Source of the DNA: Methanospirillum hungatei
Lineage (GTDB): Archaea > Halobacteriota > Methanomicrobia > Methanomicrobiales > Methanospirillaceae
DNA: 14,031 nt
Assembly: GCF_020216685.1 (NCBI RefSeq)
Contig: NZ_JAIWNS010000135.1
Location: 1 to 14,031 of the forward strand
Reading direction: 5' to 3'
Under the pieces are notes generated by a model. The model made no database searches, was not told where the DNA came from, and saw nothing but the letters and a program-made list of their open reading frames with translations. Of the stretch, positions 7,652 to 12,812 are shown one piece after another. Made by a program: the position numbers and the translations under genes. Each line of letters begins with the position of its first letter. Within the stretch, counting starts at the first letter, position 1.

Positions 7652-7659
7652 TATATATA
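7652..7659 (+). promoter_or_regulatory. TATA box for the DUF2124-like gene
   Basis: TATATATA inside CACTATATATACAATA lies 40 nt before the ATG at 7699, giving a leader of about 15-20 nt that contains the SD GAGGT (7688-7692). It belongs to the short divergent spacer shared with the radical SAM gene. Confidence 0.6.
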
Positions 7660-7698
7660 CAATATCTCTGTATGAAATGGCAGGGATGAGGTAGCGTT

Positions 7699-8178
7699 AT
7701 GGGACAGACAACATATCAGGGGGTCCCCGGTATTCTGAGACCCTTTAAAGAATATATTGAAAAAAAGTCACTTCCTGCAGGTTCAGAGATTGTGTTCTAC
7801 GGGGTGCCCGGTACCTGCACACCATTTGTGGAATTACTCTGCTTTGCCATCCGGTCACTTTCCCTGACCTGTATCTTTGTGCCCTATACCGGAGAGGAAA
7901 AAGCCCACAAGCTGACAATGAAGCCGGATGTCGGGTTTCAGGCATCAGAGGCATACCCGCCGAAAAGCCCTGCCGTCCTTGTCATCATGGGTGGGCTTGC
8001 CATGCCAAATATGCCGGTCACCGCAGACGATGTTGCATCGGTGATGAAAAAATGGAACGGAGCAGGGGCAATTGGGATCTGCTTTATGCACATGTTTGAA
8101 AAGGCAGGCTGGCTTGATAAGATGCACTTTGATCTTCTTATCGACGCTGATATATCAGTAGATGTGACTTCTGATTAA
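7699..8178 (+). CDS. DUF2124-like conserved methanogen protein
   Basis: The 159-residue soluble protein looks like the DUF2124 family, found mainly in methanogens and without an assigned function. Visible conserved-looking blocks are FYGVPGTCTPFVELL (about 33-47), FVPYTGEE, VLVIMGGLAMPNMPVT (about 93-108), and IGICFMHMFEKAGW with FDLLIDADISV at the C-terminus. The alternating strand and helix pattern suggests a Rossmann-like alpha/beta fold, but no catalytic motif stands out. It has no signal peptide or membrane segment. The start is supported by an SD (GAGGT) 6 nt upstream and a TATA box. The next gene (Mrp-like) begins 33 nt downstream, with a run of seven T (8194-8200) in between, so cotranscription is uncertain. 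Family assignment is from memory of the motif pattern. Confidence 0.65.
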   Translation: MGQTTYQGVPGILRPFKEYIEKKSLPAGSEIVFYGVPGTCTPFVELLCFAIRSLSLTCIFVPYTGEEKAHKLTMKPDVGFQASEAYPPKSPAVLVIMGGLAMPNMPVTADDVASVMKKWNGAGAIGICFMHMFEKAGWLDKMHFDLLIDADISVDVTSD

Positions 8179-8211
8179 GTAAAATCAATCTCCTTTTTTT
8201 CAGGTAACTCT

Positions 8212-9021
8212 ATGCAATCTGAAGCAGAAAAAAAATCCCCGGAGCGTGCACATATTGACGCCAGTCATGTCATTCTTGTTCTCTCAGGAAAGGGCGGAGT
8301 AGGAAAATCCACCGTATCCGTGAATATTGCAAACGCCCTTGCGATAAGAGGCAAACAGGTTGGCCTTCTGGACCTGGATATTCATGGCCCGAATGTTCCA
8401 AAGATGCTGGGATTAGAAGATCATCAGTTACTTTCCGAAAACAATAAAATTGTGCCGGTGCGGGTTACTGAAAAACTTCAAGTAGTGTCCATGGCATTTC
8501 TTCTTCCTCACAGAAATTCTCCTGTGGTTTGGCGAGGGCCGATGAAGTCGAATGCTATACGCCAGTTTTTAGAAGACACAGCCTGGGAACCTCTTGACTA
8601 TCTCATTGTGGATCTCCCTCCGGGAACCGGTGATGAGGCCCTTACGATCGCCCAGATTGCACCAAACATCACTGGAACGATCATTGTTACCTCCCCTCAG
8701 GCAGTGTCTACCCTTGACTCATCAAAAGCCATTACGTTCAGCAGGGATTTAGGCATGGACGTTCTTGGTGTTGTTGAAAATATGAGCGGGTATGTCTGTC
8801 CTTCCTGTGGAGAAGCGGTGGATATCTTTGGGAAAGGCGGGGGAGAAGAGATTGCCCGTGAGATGGGCGTTCCCTATCTTGGAGGAATCCCGTTGGATAT
8901 AGATATTCGTCGATCCGGTGATGAGGGTTGGGCATTCATAGGGAAAGTAAAGGAGAGCCCGGCCTGGAGATCAATAGATACAATTATTGACACGCTGCTC
9001 GCCCGGATAGAATCCACATGA
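8212..9021 (+). CDS. apbC: Mrp/ApbC/NBP35-family Fe-S cluster carrier ATPase
   Basis: This 269-residue P-loop NTPase belongs to the family that binds a [4Fe-4S] cluster at a dimer interface and delivers it to apoproteins. It has the deviant Walker A motif GKGGVGKST (26-34), the switch segment DLDIHGPNVPKMLG (54-67), VVWRGPMKSNAIRQF, Walker B LIVDLPPGTGDE (131-142), and the carrier Cys pair C196-x2-C199 in YVCPSCGE. The length is typical of archaeal Mrp proteins lacking the N-terminal MIP18 domain. The start has a modest SD (AGGTAA) 5-8 nt upstream. Its role fits the downstream cluster of ferredoxin-ATPases and NifX-like proteins. The substrates are unknown. Confidence 0.92.
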   Translation: MQSEAEKKSPERAHIDASHVILVLSGKGGVGKSTVSVNIANALAIRGKQVGLLDLDIHGPNVPKMLGLEDHQLLSENNKIVPVRVTEKLQVVSMAFLLPHRNSPVVWRGPMKSNAIRQFLEDTAWEPLDYLIVDLPPGTGDEALTIAQIAPNITGTIIVTSPQAVSTLDSSKAITFSRDLGMDVLGVVENMSGYVCPSCGEAVDIFGKGGGEEIAREMGVPYLGGIPLDIDIRRSGDEGWAFIGKVKESPAWRSIDTIIDTLLARIEST

Positions 9022-9125
9022 ACATCCATTATTTTGAATACGGTGTTCGGTATTCCATCCATATGGCAATCCGGAATGACGTTTTATGGTATGAGGTTCA
9101 AATTTCAGTATTGATATCAGGGAAG

Positions 9126-9133
9126 ATTTATTG
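9126..9133 (+). promoter_or_regulatory. Possible TATA box for the NifX/ferredoxin-ATPase operon
   Basis: GGGAAGATTTATTG combines a purine-rich BRE-like stretch with a weak TATA element, 26-33 nt before the ATG at 9159. This spacing would give a leaderless mRNA, consistent with no evident SD there. The box is a poor consensus match. Confidence 0.35.
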
Positions 9134-9158
9134 CACATATGAGAAATAATTATCTGGT

Positions 9159-9491
9159 ATGATAGTATGTATCCCCTCACGGGGTTTGACAGTAGATTCC
9201 CAGATGGATGATCGATTTGGTCGTGCACCGTATTTTGCCTTTTTTGACACTGATACAGACTCAGTACGAGTTGAACCAAATCCCCATGCCGGAGGATCAG
9301 GCGGGGTTGGTCCGATGGCTGTACAGTTTCTGGTTAAGAATAACGTTCAGATTCTCATTGCACCACGGCTTGGTGGTAATGCAGATGAAGCCCTGAAAGC
9401 AGCAAGTATTAGAGTCATCATGCAAAATCCGGATGTGACGGTCCAGACAGCGTATAATACGTGGAAAGCAAACCCAGAGAACGCTTCGTAA
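9159..9491 (+). CDS. NifX/NifB-type iron-molybdenum cluster-binding protein
   Basis: The 110-residue protein matches the dinitrogenase iron-molybdenum cofactor biosynthesis fold (RNase H-like, as in NifX, NafY and the C-terminus of NifB). Characteristic features are the N-terminal strand IVCIPSRG, MDDRFGRAPYFAFFDTD (16-32), the glycine-rich GGSGGVGPMAVQFLVKNNVQ (45-64), LIAPRLGGNADEALKAA, and the closing helix VQTAYNTWKA. It heads a tightly spaced plus-strand cluster, followed 25 nt later by two ferredoxin-ATPase genes. No nitrogenase genes are nearby, so it more likely handles an Fe-S or Mo/W-Fe-S cluster for another enzyme. Its ligand is unknown. Confidence 0.88.
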   Translation: MIVCIPSRGLTVDSQMDDRFGRAPYFAFFDTDTDSVRVEPNPHAGGSGGVGPMAVQFLVKNNVQILIAPRLGGNADEALKAASIRVIMQNPDVTVQTAYNTWKANPENAS

Positions 9492-9516
9492 GCAGGGATA
9501 ATCTGCCGGGCATATC

Positions 9517-10368
9517 ATGCAGATTGTTATAGCCAGTGGAAAAGGTGGAACCGGCAAGACAACGGTTACATCAAATCTTGGATATGTTTTGTCCCAGACA
9601 CGAACCATCACACTTGCTGACTGTGATGTTGAAGAACCCAATCTTGGTATTTTCTTTCCTTGTATTCCAAAGACTCATCCAGTTCATGTCATTATTCCGG
9701 CTGTGAATGAAAGTAAATGCACGTATTGTGGTGCATGTAGTGAATTCTGCAGGTTCGGGGCTTTGACGGTACTGAAAGACCGGGTGTTATTCTTCCCCCA
9801 GCTCTGTCATTCCTGTGGGGGATGTTTCCGCGTTTGTTCGTATGATGCACTCGAAAAAACCCCTGCTTATGTTGGTGAAATACTGACCTGCCACGTTTCT
9901 GACTCACTTACGTTGGTAAGTGGAAAGCTGAAAGAGGGTGATGTGCGGACAACGGCAGTTATTCGCAGAGTCCGTGAGATGACCAGGAACGATCCGCTGG
10001 TTCTGCTGGACTCTCCTCCGGGAACTGCCTGTTCCTTTATAGAAACGGTGGACGACGTCTCTCTCTGTGTCCTCGTTACCGAACCCACACCATTTGGACT
10101 TCATGATCTCTCTGTTGCGGTCAATGTGCTTGACGTTCTGAATATACCTGCTGCCGTAGTGATCAACCGGAGTGAAGGGAGTGATGAACCGATTGAAGAG
10201 TATTGTACAGGCCGTGGTCTTCCTGTCCTGATGAAAATTCCCCTGGATTTTCCCCTGCTAAAGGCCCAGAATAATAGCGACATCATCTCCCGTATTGATC
10301 CTGCCTGGTTTCATCGGTTCAAAGAACTTGGCGAGAAAATTCTTGCATATGCCGGAGGGTTTTCATGA
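9517..10368 (+). CDS. MinD-superfamily P-loop ATPase with inserted ferredoxin domain (first copy)
   Basis: The 283-residue protein starts with a MinD/ParA-type deviant Walker A, SGKGGTGKTT (7-16), and the segment DCDVEEPNL (35-43). A 2x[4Fe-4S] ferredoxin domain is inserted next: C68-x2-C71-x2-C74-x3-C78 and C97-x2-C100-x2-C103-x3-C107, though the first set lacks the usual Pro after its last Cys. The ATPase fold then resumes with LVLLDSPPGTACSF (161-174) and VTEPTPFGLHDL. There is no membrane segment. Such proteins occur in pairs in many anaerobes and probably couple ATP hydrolysis to Fe-S cluster transfer or redox change; no reaction is established. Its end overlaps the start of the second copy by 4 nt (ATGA). 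Confidence 0.9.
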   Translation: MQIVIASGKGGTGKTTVTSNLGYVLSQTRTITLADCDVEEPNLGIFFPCIPKTHPVHVIIPAVNESKCTYCGACSEFCRFGALTVLKDRVLFFPQLCHSCGGCFRVCSYDALEKTPAYVGEILTCHVSDSLTLVSGKLKEGDVRTTAVIRRVREMTRNDPLVLLDSPPGTACSFIETVDDVSLCVLVTEPTPFGLHDLSVAVNVLDVLNIPAAVVINRSEGSDEPIEEYCTGRGLPVLMKIPLDFPLLKAQNNSDIISRIDPAWFHRFKELGEKILAYAGGFS

Positions 10369-11234
10369 TTCAGATTGCCGTTGTCAGCGGGAAAGGAGGT
10401 ACCGGGAAGACTATCCTGACCGCATCCCTTGCAACCCTTCTCTCTCAGGAAAAAGTCCTCATTGATGCCGATGTCGATGCTGCAAACCTTGCCCTGCTTC
10501 TCAGTCCAACAGATCGGAAAACCCAGGAGTTCAAGGGGATGGATGGTGCGGTTATCGATACAAGCGTCTGTATCGGGTGTGGCATCTGTAGAGAGGCATG
10601 TGTCTATGATGCCATCCGGAAGGCCGGTGATATCTATGAAATTGTCCCGTACCGGTGTGAAGGGTGTGGAACCTGTACAATAGTCTGTCCGGAAGATGCT
10701 GTCAGTATGGCACCCCGCATCACCGGGATGATTCATTATGCGGATACATCTGCAGGGCCCCTCCTGTATGGGTCACTGACTCCGGGGTCGGGAAATTCAG
10801 GATTGCTTGTTCACCGGTTGAGACAGGAAGCGGGATTATTGCATCCGGATGTACCGCTTGTTCTGATCGACGGGCCACCTGGTATTGGCTGCCCTCTTAT
10901 TTCTACCATCACCGGTATTCAGATAGCGATACTTGTCACCGAGCCCAGTACATCAGCTCAGTCAGATCTCCAGAGGCTCATTACTCTCTGCCGGTCATTC
11001 CATGTCAGGATGTTTCTCGTTATCAACCGGGCTGATGTAAATCAGAACATCACCGAGGATATCCTCCGGGTTGCTGCTGAAAACGAAATCCCGGTATTTG
11101 GTATGATTCCATTTGACCGCACCGTTCTACGTGCGACCAGGCAGGGTGTTCCGGTTACCCGGATGGCAGGGGCTGCATCGGAAGCGATACGTCAGATTAC
11201 ACAAAACCTGTCTCAAGAACTTGACCTGTTATGA
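10365..11234 (+). CDS. MinD-superfamily P-loop ATPase with inserted ferredoxin domain (second copy)
   Basis: This 289-residue paralogue of the preceding protein has the same plan: Walker A SGKGGTGKTI (8-17), IDADVDAANL (33-42), and an inserted 2x[4Fe-4S] domain with C69-x2-C72-x2-C75-x3-C79 and C98-x2-C101-x2-C104-x3-C108-P. The ATPase fold resumes with LVLIDGPPGIGCP (165-177) and VTEPSTSAQSDLQRL. The two copies are clearly diverged, so a heterodimer is plausible. Overlaps of 4 nt at both ends (ATGA each time) tie its translation to the first copy and to the DUF134 gene that follows. Confidence 0.9.
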   Translation: MIQIAVVSGKGGTGKTILTASLATLLSQEKVLIDADVDAANLALLLSPTDRKTQEFKGMDGAVIDTSVCIGCGICREACVYDAIRKAGDIYEIVPYRCEGCGTCTIVCPEDAVSMAPRITGMIHYADTSAGPLLYGSLTPGSGNSGLLVHRLRQEAGLLHPDVPLVLIDGPPGIGCPLISTITGIQIAILVTEPSTSAQSDLQRLITLCRSFHVRMFLVINRADVNQNITEDILRVAAENEIPVFGMIPFDRTVLRATRQGVPVTRMAGAASEAIRQITQNLSQELDLL

Positions 11235-11656
11235 TGCCGATGAATGGTGAAGAGGGGCCACAAAGAAGGCGGGGAAGACCGAGAATCCGGAGAAGACTCT
11301 CTGAGAATGGGATGCTCCGGTGTTATGGGCCAAGATGTGAGATCCCGACAGTAGTAGAAACGGTTGTTCTGCTTCCGGAAGAGATCGAGGTGATCAGACT
11401 TATTGACCTTGAAGGGATGGAACAGGAAGAGGCAGCTTCGTATCTTGGCGTGTCTCGAAGGACTGTCTGGAAAGATCTTCATGATGCCAGACGGAAGGTT
11501 GCTGACGCCCTTGTTCATGGCAAGATGATTGAAGTTGCCGGATGTGTCCGCCAGGGGGGTGATGAATGTCCGAAAAATCATGATTTCCTCTGTCCCCGTG
11601 ATGCCCATATCTGTCCCCGAAAAAGTCATGATGATCCCCGTATATGGGAACCCTGA
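11231..11656 (+). CDS. DUF134-family helix-turn-helix DNA-binding protein
   Basis: The 141-residue protein resembles DUF134, a family of predicted DNA-binding proteins often found beside NifX-like genes. A basic N-terminus (QRRRGRPRIRRRL, 11-23) precedes LLPEEIEVIRLIDLEGM and a sigma-region-4-like helix-turn-helix (about 64-83, EQEEAASYLGVSRRTVWKDL). Six Cys (31, 36, 105, 113, 121, 128), four of them in the C-terminal tail with His nearby, could bind metal or an Fe-S cluster. It may therefore be a metal- or redox-sensing regulator of this cluster, which is inference. It overlaps the upstream gene by 4 nt. ATG codons 2 and 4 positions later are alternative starts. Confidence 0.85.
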   Translation: MMPMNGEEGPQRRRGRPRIRRRLSENGMLRCYGPRCEIPTVVETVVLLPEEIEVIRLIDLEGMEQEEAASYLGVSRRTVWKDLHDARRKVADALVHGKMIEVAGCVRQGGDECPKNHDFLCPRDAHICPRKSHDDPRIWEP

Positions 11657-11671
11657 TCGGAAAGGGCAATC

Positions 11672-11723
11672 ATTTATATTTTAACTCATATGAGTAATAA
11701 TGGTGCTGTGCACCAGGAGGTGA
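11672..11723 (+). promoter_or_regulatory. TATA-like element and very strong Shine-Dalgarno
   Basis: ATTTATAT (11672-11679) could set a start site near 11700. From there the mRNA would carry AGGAGGTGA (11715-11723), a near-perfect complement of the archaeal 16S rRNA end. The expected start codon 5-8 nt later is ATA (11729) rather than ATG. The first ATG codons, at 11738 and 11742, are in two different frames and further away than usual. Confidence 0.4.
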
Positions 11724-11741
11724 CGAAGATACCTGATATGG

Positions 11742-11966
11742 ATGGCACCGGTCCCAGATGGCCTCTCAATAGAAAATTTTGCCGAAGGGGCAGGTGGTAC
11801 TTCGAAGACACTGAACGTAATCAGCCTGATTCTTCCAGAGCATCAGCTCAGCAACATATTCCTGAAGCAGGGCCGGTTTATGGCAAGGGTCGGGGTGGAC
11901 TTTTCCGTGGATGTTCACGGAGAATGGGTAGAAGATGGAATAATTCAATCAGGTCATAATTCATGA
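11742..11966 (+). CDS. Small hypothetical protein, start and frame uncertain
   Basis: The 74-residue reading in this frame looks like a real soluble protein in composition and codon use, for example LNVISLILPEHQLSNIFLK followed by FMARVGVDFSVDVHGEWVEDG. Its stop overlaps the next ATG in the same ATGA arrangement seen elsewhere in the cluster, implying coupling to the second NifX-like gene. I do not recognise the family. The overlapping frame (ATG at 11690 or 11738, ending 11959) contains MDGTGPRWPLNRKFC, reminiscent of the start of DUF5320 proteins often linked to NifX genes, but then turns Arg/Trp-rich and less protein-like. A frameshift or frame switch near AAAATTTT (11773-11780) could join the two. 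Confidence 0.5.
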   Translation: MAPVPDGLSIENFAEGAGGTSKTLNVISLILPEHQLSNIFLKQGRFMARVGVDFSVDVHGEWVEDGIIQSGHNS

Positions 11967-12316
11967 AAATTGCAATCGCATGTGATGGAAAAGATGTATC
12001 GGCACATTTCGGACATTGTGAAGGGTATGCAATCTATGATGCGACAGATTCGGTCATCGCATATTCAGAGACCCTGCAAAGCCCAGGGCATGAACCCGGC
12101 CGGCTGCCGGTCTTCCTGGCTGAACACGGGGTAAATCTGATTATAGCCGGTGGCATGGGTGCACGGGCAGTTCAGCTCTTCAATGATAATAATATTGAAG
12201 TAATTCTTGGTGTGAGCGGTCCGGTAGATGTTGCAGCCCAGGATTATATTGCAGGGAAATTAAAATCAACCGGCAGTATCTGTAATCACCATGATCACGA
12301 GTGTTCCGGACATTAA
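11963..12316 (+). CDS. NifX/NifB-type cluster-binding protein with His/Cys tail
   Basis: The 117-residue protein is a second member of the iron-molybdenum cofactor-binding fold: IAIACDGKDVSAHFGHCEGYAIYD (3-26), with His15, His18 and Cys19 in the position of the usual RFGR region. It continues with LAEHGVNLIIAGGMGARAVQLF (52-73) and VDVAAQDYIAGKL near the end. The tail (CNHHDHECSGH, 107-117) has four His and two Cys, suggesting metal binding or storage. It differs clearly from the NifX-like protein at 9159. Its start overlaps the stop of the upstream small ORF, and a strong nested hairpin lies 100 nt after its stop. The substrate is unknown. Confidence 0.87.
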   Translation: MKIAIACDGKDVSAHFGHCEGYAIYDATDSVIAYSETLQSPGHEPGRLPVFLAEHGVNLIIAGGMGARAVQLFNDNNIEVILGVSGPVDVAAQDYIAGKLKSTGSICNHHDHECSGH

Positions 12317-12415
12317 TTCGTTCGCCTGATCGTTATACGTTGATTGTAGTATCTGTTCCCAATATCAGAAATGCCATTTTCGGCATACTCTCCCAAGAAC
12401 AATCCCCTGTGGAAT

Positions 12416-12463
12416 AACCGGAAAAATATGTTCATCAGGTCGGATCTCCGACCTTTTCCGGTT
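12416..12463 (+). terminator. Nested hairpin between the NifX cluster and feoA
   Basis: A perfect 10-bp outer stem (AACCGGAAAA 12416-12425 with TTTTCCGGTT 12454-12463) encloses a perfect 6-bp inner stem (GGTCGG 12438-12443 with CCGACC 12448-12453, loop ATCT), with a 12-nt bulge on the 5' side. T-rich sequence follows to about 12500. It is probably a terminator for the upstream operon, although a small structured RNA is possible. The remaining spacer (12317-12415) shows only a weak 5-bp hairpin (12371-12386). Confidence 0.5.
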
Positions 12464-12527
12464 CTGTTTCTATGATCTGTAGTTTTTACCTTGTTTGATA
12501 GTGAAGGGATTATTATTTGTTAGTATG

Positions 12528-12537
12528 AAAAATATTA
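12528..12537 (+). promoter_or_regulatory. TATA box for feoAB
   Basis: AAAAATATTA lies about 42-51 nt before the feoA ATG, giving a leader of roughly 20 nt. It overlaps the left arm of a palindrome, so a repressor bound there would block TBP or polymerase. Confidence 0.45.
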
Positions 12538-12548
12538 GAAAGTTCTAA
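12535..12548. promoter_or_regulatory. Palindromic candidate iron-responsive operator
   Basis: TTAGAA and TTCTAA are exact inverted repeats around a 2-nt centre (AG). The TTAG...CTAA ends resemble DtxR/IdeR-type metalloregulator sites, and the location across the feoA promoter fits iron repression. The regulator itself is not in this window. Confidence 0.45.
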
Positions 12549-12578
12549 ATTCAACACTCATAATGGAATCTGGTATAC

Positions 12579-12812
12579 ATGGCAATATCAGTACTGGAAC
12601 TTGAGGAAGGAAAAACTGCAAAAATCATTGGGATACAGGGTGGCCACGGGATGCAGAATCAACTGCGTTCAATAGGAATTCTTGAAGGAAAAGATATTGC
12701 TGTGGTGACACACCATCCCTTTCAAGGACCGGTCGTTGTGAAGGTTGACCGGAAGATGATCAGCCTTGGCAGAGGACTGGCTTGTCGGATCATGGTGGAG
12801 ATGACGAGTTGA
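12579..12812 (+). CDS. feoA: Ferrous iron transport protein A
   Basis: FeoA is a small cytoplasmic SH3-like protein that supports FeoB-driven Fe(II) uptake. The 77-residue product has the family pattern: LEEGKTAKIIGIQGG (9-23), a helix QLRSIGILEGKDIAVV (28-43), GPVVVKVDRKMISLGRGLACRIMV (50-73). Length is normal. The ATG at 12579 has only a weak SD; an out-of-frame ATG lies at 12563. The stop overlaps the feoB start, so the two are translationally coupled. Confidence 0.92.
   Translation: MAISVLELEEGKTAKIIGIQGGHGMQNQLRSIGILEGKDIAVVTHHPFQGPVVVKVDRKMISLGRGLACRIMVEMTS

Noticed and set aside
8194..8200. T7 run as a terminator between the DUF2124-like and Mrp genes
   Set aside because: The run is only 11 nt before the Mrp start and no new promoter is visible after it, so full termination would leave Mrp without expression. 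At most it is a partial stop.
9036..9055. Hairpin GAATAC/GTATTC just after the Mrp stop as a terminator
   Set aside because: Only 6 bp with an 8-nt loop and no following T-run, so it is expected by chance in a 137-nt spacer.
9159..12316. Nitrogen-fixation gene cluster
   Set aside because: Only NifX-fold proteins are present. There is no nifH, nifD, nifK, nifE, nifN or radical SAM NifB domain, so the nif label would overstate the evidence.
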